The position numbers and the translations under genes are program-made. The notes under the pieces are model-generated. The model made no database searches. It had not been told where the DNA came from and was given only the letters and a program-made list of their open reading frames with translations. A stretch of 64,000 nt of DNA from Cognatundibacterium squillarum (GTDB lineage Bacteria; Pseudomonadota; Gammaproteobacteria; Burkholderiales; Burkholderiaceae_D), in assembly GCF_014652435.1 (NCBI RefSeq), contig NZ_BMYU01000009.1, positions 59,441-123,440 on the forward strand. The letters run 5' to 3'. The number at the start of each line of letters is the position of its first letter. Within the stretch, counting starts at the first letter, position 1. Below are positions 9,740-18,076 of the stretch, piece after piece.

Positions 9740-11065
9740 ATGAATAACCCGACACTACAAATGATTCACACTGTGCTGACGCAGCTGAGCGGCTGGCTCA
9801 GCCGTACGTTCGATAAAACAGCGGCATGGGTTACCCAGTTATCTTGGTGGAAATTTGCCATCTTTGCGATTCTGACGATGGCAGGTGGCGCCATCCTCAA
9901 CGACACCTTATTCAGTTCAGAAGAAGTCGTCGTCACGAAAAACAATAACAGCAACAAGCATCGCAAAGTACGCTCCGCCACCGATGGCGACACGACCGTG
10001 CAAATCGATGACACCGGCATCCGCATCCGCAAAAACAAACCCGGCTCCGGTGGTAAAGAAATTGAAATTGATGAAAACGGAATTCGCGAGAAAAACGGCA
10101 TTGCCACCCCGGCGACTCCGGCGACACCAGCAACCCCTGCCACCGGCGCCAGTGAAGCAGCTGCAACAACAAACCCGCCTGCTGCACCAACTGCGGTGAT
10201 TCAGACCGGCGACGATATCCACATCAAGCTGCCGCCGGATATGGCGCGGGAAATCGGTGAAGATATTAACAATGCCGTCGCTGATGCTGCAGACGAAGAA
10301 ATCAGCAGTTACCGTAAAACGTCATCAAAATGGTTCGCGAACTTTGTCATGCTGTTTGTGCTGAGTCTGTTTGGCATGAAAGTCGTGATGGGCGGCAAAG
10401 TGCGCGCCGAAGAAAAAGCGCGTGAAGCCGGAGTTGCTGCTGAACGCGAATCCTTGCTGCGTCAGGTCAGCGAAGCCAAAGTGCAGATGATGCAGGCACA
10501 GGTGGAACCGCATTTTCTGTTTAACACCCTCGCTTCCGTAGAGCATCTGATTGAAACCGATCCGCCACGTGCCGCTGCGATGCAACGCTGCCTGATCAGC
10601 TATCTGCGCGCCGTGTTGCCGCAGATCCGGGATCAGGTCGCGTCCACCAATCTGGGACGCGAAGCGGACATGATCAGAGCCTATCTGGAATTGCTGAAAA
10701 TGCGGATGGAAGAACGTCTGACGATTGATTACCAGATGCCGGAAGGTTTGCGCAGCGCTGCATTCCCGCCGATGATGCTGCAGTCGCTGGTAGAAAATGC
10801 GATCAAGCACGGTCTGGAATGCAAAGCTGAAGGCGGCACCATACGCTTCCGAGCCGAAGTCGCACACAAAAAACTGCGTGTCAGTGTCAGCGACGATGGC
10901 CTGGGTTTCGGTGCTGCGGCGACCAAAGGCACCGGTGTCGGTCTGCAGAATATCCGCGAACGACTGAAGCTTTTATACAAAGATCAGGCACAACTGATCA
11001 TTACGCCGAATCAACCGACAGGTGTTTGTGTCACAATTGAAATCCCTTATGAATTAGCGGATTAA
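9740..11065 (+). CDS. LytS/YehU-type membrane sensor histidine kinase
   Basis: The 441-residue protein has two membrane segments (about 36-54 and 198-216) and a cytoplasmic kinase part of the His_kinase (LytS) family: the phospho-acceptor histidine is in VEPHFLFNTLASVEHL (about 258), and the ATP-binding part shows LVENAIKHGLE and GTGVGLQNIRERL. The loop between the membrane segments is unusual: two short similar units (QIDDTGIRIRK and EIDENGIREK), then an Ala-Thr-Pro tract (about 122-135). I start at ATG 9740 with AAGGTG upstream instead of the longer frame at 9677. It is followed after one base by the LytTR regulator gene, so the two form a two-component pair. The signal is unknown. Confidence 0.9.
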   Translation: MNNPTLQMIHTVLTQLSGWLSRTFDKTAAWVTQLSWWKFAIFAILTMAGGAILNDTLFSSEEVVVTKNNNSNKHRKVRSATDGDTTVQIDDTGIRIRKNKPGSGGKEIEIDENGIREKNGIATPATPATPATPATGASEAAATTNPPAAPTAVIQTGDDIHIKLPPDMAREIGEDINNAVADAADEEISSYRKTSSKWFANFVMLFVLSLFGMKVVMGGKVRAEEKAREAGVAAERESLLRQVSEAKVQMMQAQVEPHFLFNTLASVEHLIETDPPRAAAMQRCLISYLRAVLPQIRDQVASTNLGREADMIRAYLELLKMRMEERLTIDYQMPEGLRSAAFPPMMLQSLVENAIKHGLECKAEGGTIRFRAEVAHKKLRVSVSDDGLGFGAAATKGTGVGLQNIRERLKLLYKDQAQLIITPNQPTGVCVTIEIPYELAD

Positions 11066-11066
11066 C

Positions 11067-11828
11067 ATGAAAGCACCTACCGCCGTACTGGCTGATGATG
11101 AACGTTTAATGCGCGATCAGTTGCGCAGCCGCCTCGCACAGGTCTGGCCGGAATTACAGATTCTGGATGAAGCAAAAAATGGCGAAGAAGCCGTCAGTCT
11201 GACTTTGCAGCATCAGCCGGATCTGGTTTTTCTCGATATCCGTATGCCGGTGAAAACCGGCATTGAAGCAGCGAAGGATATCGGTACGCAGGCGCATATC
11301 GTGTTTATCACTGCCTACGATCAGTATGCAGTGGAAGCATTCGAACACGGTGCGGTGGATTATGTACTGAAGCCAGCCGACACCGAACGCCTGAGCAAGA
11401 CCGTAGAACGCCTGAAAGCGCGCTTACAGGCAAATGCCGCGCCGCCGGATATGAGTCAGATGATCAGTCAGCTGGCGAAGCAAATGGGCATCGGTAAGCC
11501 GAACTATCTGCAATGGATACAGGCTTCGATAGGACAAGAATTGCGTCTGATTCCGGTCGAAGAAATTCTGTTTTTCCAGTCCGACGAAAAATATACCCGG
11601 GTGCAGACCGCCACCTATGAAGCACTGATCCGCAAACCGGTGCGCGATCTGGCCGAAGAACTTGACCCTGCATTGTTCTGGCAAATTCACCGTTCAACAC
11701 TGGTCAATGCCAAAGCTATCTCCGGCGTAGTGCGTGATCTGCGCGGCCGCCATCTGGTACAAGTCAAAGGCAGTAACGAAAAGCTGGAAGTCAGCCGCAG
11801 CTTCGTTCATCTGTTCAAACAAATGTAA
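11067..11828 (+). CDS. LytTR-family response regulator
   Basis: The 253-residue protein has an N-terminal receiver domain (VLADDERLMRDQL; phospho-acceptor in LVFLDIRMPVKTG; YVLKPAD near residue 110) and a C-terminal LytTR DNA-binding domain (about 150-253: EEILFFQSDEKYTRVQT, FWQIHRSTLVNAKAI). AlgR, LytR and VirR share this architecture. The ATG lies one base after the sensor kinase stop, so translation is probably coupled. Target genes cannot be read from this sequence. Confidence 0.93.
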   Translation: MKAPTAVLADDERLMRDQLRSRLAQVWPELQILDEAKNGEEAVSLTLQHQPDLVFLDIRMPVKTGIEAAKDIGTQAHIVFITAYDQYAVEAFEHGAVDYVLKPADTERLSKTVERLKARLQANAAPPDMSQMISQLAKQMGIGKPNYLQWIQASIGQELRLIPVEEILFFQSDEKYTRVQTATYEALIRKPVRDLAEELDPALFWQIHRSTLVNAKAISGVVRDLRGRHLVQVKGSNEKLEVSRSFVHLFKQM

Positions 11829-11947
11829 GCCCTCCTTTTTTTCCGGTGGCCGCCCTGCGCCGCCGGAAGCCTTACTCAGTAACCACCCGCAACACCCCGC
11901 CTGCAGTCCGCTCCGGCAAGGCCGCTATCGCATTAACTTTCGCCCGA

Positions 11948-12055
11948 TAATACGCAGAATTCGTCATTCACGAAAAAACGGACAGGACGGAGCGCGAGCG
12001 TTCTCGCGGACGACCAGCGCATGGCATATTTTTCCTGTGCTGAACTCCGCATTTT
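11948..12055 (+). repeat. Possible diverged copy (E) of the dispersed intergenic repeat
   Basis: The outer blocks resemble the other copies: ACGCAGAATTCGTCATT on the left and CCTGTGCTGAACTCCGCATT on the right, with GGACGACC in between. The central CCGGAGGCCCGG part is replaced by an unrelated GC-rich stretch. The match is by eye and could be partly chance. Confidence 0.45.
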
Positions 12056-12156
12056 GCACCAAAATAGTGCATTTTTTGCATCCTCGCTTAGGTAAAGCAA
12101 GTCACCTGATTAAGTCGCCAAAGAAACTCAACATCAGAATACAAAGACGCAAAAAC

Positions 12157-12187
12157 AAAAACGCCCGGCAACCACCGGGCGTTTTTT
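12157..12187. terminator. Bidirectional terminator between LytTR gene and pit
   Basis: Arms CGCCCGG and CCGGGCG with loop CAACCA sit between A and T runs. It can end transcription from both convergent sides. Confidence 0.85.
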
Positions 12188-12227
12188 GCAGCGGATATAC
12201 GATTCCCGCCGGACTTCATTTTGAAGA

Positions 12228-13238
12228 TTACAGAATCTTCGTGCCGATCCACCATGCAATCGCAGCAACAAATGCGGATGCCGGAATGGTCAGAACCCAA
12301 GCCCAGACGATATTACCGGCCACGCCCCAACGGACTGCCGACATTTTCTGAGAAGAACCAACCCCAACGATCGCACCGGTAATGGTGTGCGTTGTTGATA
12401 CCGGGATACCCAGCGCCGTTGCGATAAACAATGTAATCGCACCACCGGTTTCGGCACAGAAGCCACCGACCGGTTTCAGCTTGGTAATTTTCTGACCCAT
12501 GGTCTTCACAATACGCCAGCCACCGAACAGAGTACCAAGGCCGATTGCACCGTAGCAGGACAGAATCACCCACATAGGCGGCGCAACCTCTGCAGAGCTG
12601 GAATAACCACCTGCAATCAGCAGCATCCAGATAATACCCATGGTTTTCTGCGCATCATTACCACCGTGTCCGAGGCTGTACAGCGAGGCAGAAACCAGCT
12701 GCAAACGACGGAACCAGCGGTCCACTTTCAGTGGCGTTGACTTGACGAACAGCCACGACACAAGGAGCATCATCAGCGAACCAAGTATGAAACCCAGCGT
12801 CGGAGACAACACGATGAATGCGATGGTCTTCCACAGACCACCGGAAATCAGCGCGCTGGTGCCGGCTTTCGCAACTGCAGCACCAACCAGACCACCGATC
12901 AGTGCGTGCGAGGAAGAAGAAGGAATACCAAAATACCAGGTCACCAGATTCCAGAACACCGCGCCTACCAGTGCACCAAAAATCACGTAGTGATCAATCG
13001 CCCAGGGCTCAATCGTGCCCTTACCAATGGTCGATGCCACCTTCAGTTTGAAGAAGAAGATCGCAATCACGTTAAAGAATGCTGCCATCGCGACTGCGGT
13101 CTGCGGCTTCAACACACCGGTTGATACCACGGTCGCAATTGCGTTTGCTGCGTCATGAAACCCGTTCATGAAGTCGAACACCAGTGCCAGCAACACCAGC
13201 GCAGCAATGACATAAATGCTGATTTGTAAAGTCTGCAT
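12228..13238 (-). CDS. pit: PiT-family inorganic phosphate transporter
   Basis: This is a low-affinity phosphate (probably metal-phosphate) symporter of the inner membrane. The 336-residue protein has about ten hydrophobic segments and both PiT signatures: the N-terminal DFMNGFHDAANAIATVVSTG and the C-terminal inverted copy around TALGIPVSTTHTITGAIVG, plus GGNDAQKTMGII. It lies 86 bp after the DUF47 gene on the same strand, the usual pit accessory arrangement. No Pho box could be picked out with confidence. Confidence 0.94.
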   Translation of the reverse strand: MQTLQISIYVIAALVLLALVFDFMNGFHDAANAIATVVSTGVLKPQTAVAMAAFFNVIAIFFFKLKVASTIGKGTIEPWAIDHYVIFGALVGAVFWNLVTWYFGIPSSSSHALIGGLVGAAVAKAGTSALISGGLWKTIAFIVLSPTLGFILGSLMMLLVSWLFVKSTPLKVDRWFRRLQLVSASLYSLGHGGNDAQKTMGIIWMLLIAGGYSSSAEVAPPMWVILSCYGAIGLGTLFGGWRIVKTMGQKITKLKPVGGFCAETGGAITLFIATALGIPVSTTHTITGAIVGVGSSQKMSAVRWGVAGNIVWAWVLTIPASAFVAAIAWWIGTKIL

Positions 13239-13324
13239 GAAATTTACTCAATATTTCAAAAAAGTCCTGATCTGAACAGGGCAAGAACGGCCGGCAACTC
13301 CGCCCGCCGTTTTCTCACGCCTTA

Positions 13325-13951
13325 TCAGGCATTTTCGACGACGATGCCTTCGATGATATTGGCGACGTCTTCGCAACGGTCAGTCACCGTTTCGAGCAAT
13401 TCGTAAATCGCTTTCAGCTTGATCAGTGTGCGGACATCCGGTTCGTCGCGGAACAGTTTGGACATTGCAGCACGCATCACGTGATCCGCATCGGATTCCA
13501 GACGGTCGATTTCTTCACATACGGTCAGAATGTCGCGGGAATTGTTCATGTTGTGCAACATGCCAACAGCCACTTTGACTTTTTCTGTACATGCCACGCA
13601 CAGCTCTGCCAGACGTTTCGCTTCCGGCGTAACTTCGCGGATGTCATACAGAGAAATGGTCTGGCCTGCATCTTCCAGCAGATCCAGAATGTCATCCATA
13701 CGGGTGATCAGCTTGTGAATGTCATCACGGTCCAGTGGTGTGATGAAAGTTTTATGCAACAGCTCGATTGTGTTGTAAGTTACCGCATCCGCCTGCTTTT
13801 CCACGCCTTCAATCGCGTGCACACGATTTTCGAGGTCATCGAAATTCGTCATCAAAGCCAGCATCTCTTTCGAGCCTTTCACACACAGATCTGCGTGCTG
13901 ATTGAACAGGTCAAAGAATTTGCCTTCGGTTGGCATCAAACGTCCAAACAT
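13325..13951 (-). CDS. DUF47/PhoU-like phosphate transport accessory protein
   Basis: The 208-residue helical protein belongs to the DUF47 (TIGR00153, Pit accessory) family, distantly related to PhoU. It begins MFGRLMPTEGKFFDLFNQHA and shows the repeated acidic helices with EIDRLESDADHVMRAAMSKL and the ending ETVTDRCEDVANIIEGIVVE, which is very typical. It stands upstream of pit and is expected to modulate the transporter. Length matches the family. Confidence 0.92.
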   Translation of the reverse strand: MFGRLMPTEGKFFDLFNQHADLCVKGSKEMLALMTNFDDLENRVHAIEGVEKQADAVTYNTIELLHKTFITPLDRDDIHKLITRMDDILDLLEDAGQTISLYDIREVTPEAKRLAELCVACTEKVKVAVGMLHNMNNSRDILTVCEEIDRLESDADHVMRAAMSKLFRDEPDVRTLIKLKAIYELLETVTDRCEDVANIIEGIVVENA

Positions 13952-14020
13952 TGTTTTCTCACTGAAAAATTAAAAAGGGGTTGCCTTTTGGGCCTTACAA
14001 ATCAGAACTAGCGTTCCACA

Positions 14021-15412
14021 TCAGGATTCACTGTCACCGTAAATGGCAAGTGAACCCACATAATTATCAAACTTTGTGTATTCACCGAGGAAGGTCAGAC
14101 GCACACTGCCGATCGGACCATTACGCTGCTTACCGATAATAATCTCGGCAGTGCCTTTGTCCGGTGAATCCGGGTTGTACACCTGATCACGGTAAATAAA
14201 CATAATCACGTCAGCATCCTGCTCAATCGCGCCTGATTCGCGCAAATCTGACATCACAGGACGTTTGTTCGGACGTTGCTCCAGCGAGCGGTTCAGCTGC
14301 GACAGTGCAATGACCGGACAATGTAATTCTTTCGCCAGCCCTTTCAGGCTTCGCGAAATTTCAGAAATTTCCGTCGCACGGTTTTCACCGGCAACGTTGG
14401 CAGACATCAGCTGCAGGTAGTCGACGATAATCAGACCCAGCTTGCCACACTGACGTGCCAGACGGCGTGAACGTGCGCGCAATTCGATCGGACTCAGCGC
14501 AGGTGTCTCATCAATATACAGCTGCGCCTCATTCATTTTCTGAATCGCGTAGGTCAGTTTAGGCCAGTCTTCGTCGCTCAGCTTACCGATCCGCAGACGG
14601 CTCTGATCGAGACGTCCGACGGAACCCAGCATACGCATCGCGAGCTGCGCACCGCCCATCTCCATCGAGAAAACAGCAACCGGCAAACCACTGTCAATAG
14701 CAACGTTTTCACCGATGTTCAGCGAAAAAGCGGTTTTACCCATCGACGGACGCCCGGCCACGATGACCAGATCGCCCGGTTGCAAACCGGAAGTCATTCT
14801 GTCCAGATCAACGAATCCGGTCGGCACACCGGTGATATCACCCTGATTATCACGGTTATACAACTCGTCAATCCGCTCTACCACCTGCGTCAGCAAAGGC
14901 TGAATCGCCTGAAAACCCGCTGCGCCACGCGCACCTTCTTCAGCGATCGCGAAAATCTTCGATTCTGCTTCATCCAGAATTTTTTTGACTTCTTTACCCT
15001 GCGGTGCCAGCGCTGTAGAGGCGATTTCGTCTGCGGCAGTAATCAGCTTACGCAATACACCACGGTCACGAACAATCTCAGCATAGCGCCGGATATTCGC
15101 AGCGGAAGGTGTATTTTGTGCCAGCGCATTCAGGTAGGTCAGACCACCAACCTCTTCCGCTTTACCCAGCACAGTCAGTGCCTCGTAAACCGTAATCACG
15201 TCAGCGGGTTTTGCGCTGTTAATCAGCCTGACCATGCACTGGAAAATAATACGGTGATCGTACCTGTAAAAATCTTCCTCGGTGATGTAATCGGCAATGC
15301 GATCCCAGGCAGCATTATCAAGCAATAAACCACCAAGCACAGACTGCTCCGCCTCAATCGAATGAGGAGGAACGCGGAGGGCATCAATTTGCGGATCAGA
15401 AGCAGCTTTCAT
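14021..15412 (-). CDS. dnaB: Replicative DNA helicase
   Basis: DnaB is the hexameric 5'-3' helicase of the replication fork. The protein (463 residues from ATG 15412) has the N-terminal helical domain (PPHSIEAEQSVLGGLL), Walker A GRPSMGKTAF, Walker B LIIVDYLQLMS and the conserved ending motif SDLRESGAIEQDADVIMFIYRD. An in-frame ATG nine bases earlier (15421) is possible. Oddly, TATAAT overlaps that ATG, so a promoter could start a nearly leaderless message here. It closes the ribosomal block but lies 150 bp from rplI. Confidence 0.96.
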   Translation of the reverse strand: MKAASDPQIDALRVPPHSIEAEQSVLGGLLLDNAAWDRIADYITEEDFYRYDHRIIFQCMVRLINSAKPADVITVYEALTVLGKAEEVGGLTYLNALAQNTPSAANIRRYAEIVRDRGVLRKLITAADEIASTALAPQGKEVKKILDEAESKIFAIAEEGARGAAGFQAIQPLLTQVVERIDELYNRDNQGDITGVPTGFVDLDRMTSGLQPGDLVIVAGRPSMGKTAFSLNIGENVAIDSGLPVAVFSMEMGGAQLAMRMLGSVGRLDQSRLRIGKLSDEDWPKLTYAIQKMNEAQLYIDETPALSPIELRARSRRLARQCGKLGLIIVDYLQLMSANVAGENRATEISEISRSLKGLAKELHCPVIALSQLNRSLEQRPNKRPVMSDLRESGAIEQDADVIMFIYRDQVYNPDSPDKGTAEIIIGKQRNGPIGSVRLTFLGEYTKFDNYVGSLAIYGDSES

Positions 15413-15529
15413 GGCGCGCATTATACCTGCATATTCACAGCCACACGAAGCAAACCACCCTGCCTCTGTTCCTGTTCATACGCAACAACACAAAATAAAT
15501 GATTTAAACAATTTCCCCACAAAAACAAA

Positions 15530-15558
15530 AAAGCCGGGAGCAAGCTCCCGGCTTTTCG
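15530..15558 (-). terminator. Intrinsic terminator between rplI and dnaB
   Basis: Arms AAAGCCGGGAG and CTCCCGGCTTTT with a short loop lie 15 bp after the rplI stop. On the minus strand it would end or attenuate transcription from rpsF-rplI before dnaB. Confidence 0.75.
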
Positions 15559-15572
15559 TTCAGCGTGTTGAA

Positions 15573-16022
15573 TTACGCTTCAGCAACAACAGCAACTGTT
15601 ACGTCAACAACTACGTCTGTGTGCAGAGCAACTGCAACTGCGAACTCGCCAACTGTTTTCAGTGGGCCTTGTGGCAGACGAACTTGTGCTTTTTCAACAG
15701 TGAAACCTTGTTTCGCCAGCGCATCAGCGATGTCGAAGTTGGTTACGGAACCGAACAGACGGCCGTCAACGCCGGCTTTCTGTGCAACTTCAACTTTCAG
15801 GCCAGCCAGTTTTTCACCGCTTGCCTGAGCAGCAGCCAGTTTCTCAGCAGCTGCTTTTTCCAGATCAGCGCGTTTTGCTTCGAATTCAGCAATCGCTGCT
15901 TCAGTCGCACGGCGAGCCTTGCGCTGAGGAATCAGGAAGTTACGTGCGTAACCATCTTTAACGCGAACTACGTCACCCAGGTTGCCCAGATTAACGACTT
16001 TTTCCAGCAGAATAACTTGCAT
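15573..16022 (-). CDS. rplI: 50S ribosomal protein L9
   Basis: The 149-residue protein is L9, which binds 23S rRNA and bridges the L1 stalk region. It begins [19 protein letters not shown] with the family signature [18 protein letters not shown], followed by the long connecting helix rich in Ala, Glu and Lys and a C-terminal globular domain. Length is standard. It is the fourth gene of rpsF-priB-rpsR-rplI. Confidence 0.97.
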   Translation of the reverse strand: MQVILLEKVVNLGNLGDVVRVKDGYARNFLIPQRKARRATEAAIAEFEAKRADLEKAAAEKLAAAQASGEKLAGLKVEVAQKAGVDGRLFGSVTNFDIADALAKQGFTVEKAQVRLPQGPLKTVGEFAVAVALHTDVVVDVTVAVVAEA

Positions 16023-16049
16023 ATTTTTCTCCTAATTTCCTGTCGTTAA

Positions 16050-16334
16050 TTACGCTGTGTGCAGATCAGTGTATGGCAACAGAGCGAGATAACGAGCACG
16101 TTTGATCGCTGTATCCACTTGACGCTGATACAGAGCTTTAGTGCCTGTCAGACGTGCTGGCATAATTTTGCCGTTTTCTTGGACAAAATCTTTCAGAGTG
16201 TCAACATCTTTGTAGTCAACACGCTCAACCTGCGCTGCTGTGAAACGGCAGAATTTTTTGCGTTTGAACAGTGGATTTTGTTGCTGACGCTTTTGCTTCA
16301 GTTTGCTTTTGTCAAATTTTTTACCGAATGCCAT
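16050..16334 (-). CDS. rpsR: 30S ribosomal protein S18
   Basis: The 94-residue protein is S18. It has a basic N-terminal extension ([20 protein letters not shown]), then the conserved core [20 protein letters not shown] and [21 protein letters not shown]18 pairs with S6, encoded two genes upstream. Spacing to priB is 9 bp. Confidence 0.97.
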   Translation of the reverse strand: MAFGKKFDKSKLKQKRQQQNPLFKRKKFCRFTAAQVERVDYKDVDTLKDFVQENGKIMPARLTGTKALYQRQVDTAIKRARYLALLPYTDLHTA

Positions 16335-16343
16335 GTTAGGCTC

Positions 16344-16643
16344 CTAATCAAGTCTGAGAATCTCAAATTCTGAAATATGCAGAACGAGACTTTTACTGTT
16401 TCGATTCTTGCGACACAGAAAACCCTGAACCATCAACTCAGTTCCCGCCGGAATTTGCGCAAACCGCGCTGCTTGCGGACCCGCTACCAGTGCATTAATT
16501 TCCATCTCTGCAATTCGCTGGTAACCGGCTTCACTTTGCTCGGAACGATGACTTAAAACTGCCGTCGCTACCGGAATGCCAGCCGGGGTGTGCCTGAGCG
16601 CCTCTTTTTCCAGCACAAAAGCACGAAGCTGTAACTGATTCAA
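16344..16643 (-). CDS. priB: Primosomal replication protein N (PriB)
   Basis: PriB is a small OB-fold single-stranded DNA-binding protein that helps PriA restart stalled forks. The 99-residue sequence has the core RHTPAGIPVATAVLSHRS and ends VLHISEFEILRLD, as expected between rpsF and rpsR in betaproteobacteria. The start codon fitting the family is TTG at 16643 (MNQLQLRAFVLEKE); no ATG lies nearby in frame. The weak start suggests deliberately low translation compared with the ribosomal genes on each side. Confidence 0.92.
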   Translation of the reverse strand: MNQLQLRAFVLEKEALRHTPAGIPVATAVLSHRSEQSEAGYQRIAEMEINALVAGPQAARFAQIPAGTELMVQGFLCRKNRNSKSLVLHISEFEILRLD

Positions 16644-16666
16644 ATTTTCTGTATTACCGTAAGGAA

Positions 16667-17035
16667 TTAAGCTGCAGAAGCTTCAGCACGTTGTGCTTTT
16701 GCTGCGTCTTCTTTTTGAACTGCTTTCATCATTGGAGATGGTGCAGTTTCAGCTTTTTTCATTTTTACGGTCAGGTGACGCAGAACTGCATCGTTGAAGC
16801 GGAAAGAAGTTTCCAGCTCAGCCAGAGTTTCAGCATCGCACTCGATGTTCATGCAAACATAATGTGCTTTTGCCAGTTTCTGGATCATGTATGCCAGCTG
16901 ACGACGACCCCAGTCTTCAACACGGTGGATCTGACCACCACGCGTAGTCACAGTAGACTTGTAACGTTCGATCATTGCAGGCACTTGCTCGCTTTGATCC
17001 GGATGAACGATAAATACGATTTCGTAATGACGCAT
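16667..17035 (-). CDS. rpsF: 30S ribosomal protein S6
   Basis: The 122-residue S6 begins [19 protein letters not shown] and contains the central pattern [20 protein letters not shown]. The C-terminal tail is Ala/Lys/Glu-rich. It is the first gene of the rpsF-priB-rpsR-rplI block, with a good ribosome binding site (AAGGAG) 7 bp before the ATG. Confidence 0.97.
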   Translation of the reverse strand: MRHYEIVFIVHPDQSEQVPAMIERYKSTVTTRGGQIHRVEDWGRRQLAYMIQKLAKAHYVCMNIECDAETLAELETSFRFNDAVLRHLTVKMKKAETAPSPMMKAVQKEDAAKAQRAEASAA

Positions 17036-17246
17036 ATATTCTCCTTGTGGACAATAAAAACAGCCTGCCTCAGCGTCAACTCGAGTGCAGGAAGAGGAAA
17101 GCGCAAGAGTTTAACCCAGTTTCAGCATCGTGACAAACATTTCCTGCATCCGAAATTACTCAAAGGCCTCTGCCCGCAAAAAACAAATCACAAACCAGCT
17201 GCAATCGCCATCAAATACGCAGGAAGTGCTTGCTTTCCGCATCGCA

Positions 17247-17279
17247 CTGTATAAAAATACAGACTGCTTATACATACAG
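17247..17279 (+). promoter_or_regulatory. Two tandem LexA (SOS) boxes before lexA
   Basis: Box 1 (17247-17262) reads CTGTATAAAAATACAG and box 2 (17264-17279) reads CTGCTTATACATACAG; both follow the CTG-N10-CAG rule of the E. coli-type LexA operator. They are one base apart and end 30 bp before the lexA ATG, the arrangement expected for autorepression. Confidence 0.9.
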
Positions 17280-17309
17280 CTGTTTTAACCATACTGCACT
17301 TATCTAATC

Positions 17310-17963
17310 ATGCTTAAACTCACCGGCAGACAGGAGCAAATCCTGAAACTGATCAAAGATGCCATTGATCAGACCGGCTTTCCGCCGACCCGTGCCGAAA
17401 TTGCCCGCCAGCTCGGCTATCGCTCCACCAATGCGGCTGAAGAACACTTGCAAGCACTTGCACGTAAAGGCGTGATCGAGATTGCTGCAGGCACTTCGCG
17501 CGGAATCCGCTTACTGGAATCCAGCTTATCCAGCCACATCACTGAAGCGCCGTCAAAACTGGCTGAAGCTGTAAAGCAGTTATCCATTCCATTAATAGGT
17601 CGTGTTGCTGCAGGCTCGCCTATTCTGGCAGCTGAACATATCGAGCAACATTATCAGGTCGACCCCGGCCTGTTCTCCGCGACGCCGGACTTCCTCCTGA
17701 AAGTACGCGGCATGTCGATGCGTGACGCAGGTATTCTGGATGGCGATTTACTCGCGGTAAAACGTACAGAACAAGCACGCAACGGACAAATCGTTGTCGC
17801 AAGACTTGGTGAAGATGTGACAGTGAAGCGTTACCGCAAAACGGACAAACTGATTGAATTACTGCCGGAAAATCCGGATTACGACATTATCCGCATTGAC
17901 TCAGAAGAATCTGAATTTCATCTTGAAGGACTGGCTGTCGGACTTATGCGTAACTGGGTTTAA
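17310..17963 (+). CDS. lexA: LexA repressor, SOS regulator
   Basis: LexA represses DNA-damage genes and cleaves itself when RecA filaments form. The 217-residue protein has a winged helix-turn-helix ([19 protein letters not shown]), the cleavage site Ala101-Gly102 in [10 protein letters not shown], and the Ser/Lys pair Ser136 ([10 protein letters not shown]) and Lys173 (EDVTVKRY). Two SOS boxes lie directly upstream, so it should repress itself. No clear ribosome binding site precedes the ATG. A terminator follows. Confidence 0.97.
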   Translation: MLKLTGRQEQILKLIKDAIDQTGFPPTRAEIARQLGYRSTNAAEEHLQALARKGVIEIAAGTSRGIRLLESSLSSHITEAPSKLAEAVKQLSIPLIGRVAAGSPILAAEHIEQHYQVDPGLFSATPDFLLKVRGMSMRDAGILDGDLLAVKRTEQARNGQIVVARLGEDVTVKRYRKTDKLIELLPENPDYDIIRIDSEESEFHLEGLAVGLMRNWV

Positions 17964-17982
17964 AAAGACCTTCATCAGAACA

Positions 17983-18016
17983 TAAAAAAAGCGCACTTAG
18001 ACCGTGCGCTTTTTTA
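17983..18016 (+). terminator. Intrinsic terminator after lexA (shared with lon)
   Basis: Arms GCGCAC and GTGCGC with A run before and T6 after stand between the convergent lexA and lon genes. Confidence 0.82.
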
Positions 18017-18076
18017 TTTGATAATTCGCCGGAAAATCCCGCTTCCGGCGAATTACGTCCCACAACAATTCGAGAA

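Larger units (their letters stand above)
11829..12227. other. Convergent intergenic region between LytTR regulator and pit
   Basis: The 399 bp have no convincing gene. They hold an imperfect hairpin at about 11841-11868 (TTCCGGTGGC with GCCGCCGGAA), a possible diverged copy of the dispersed repeat (11948-12055), and a strong bidirectional terminator (12157-12187). Confidence 0.6.
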
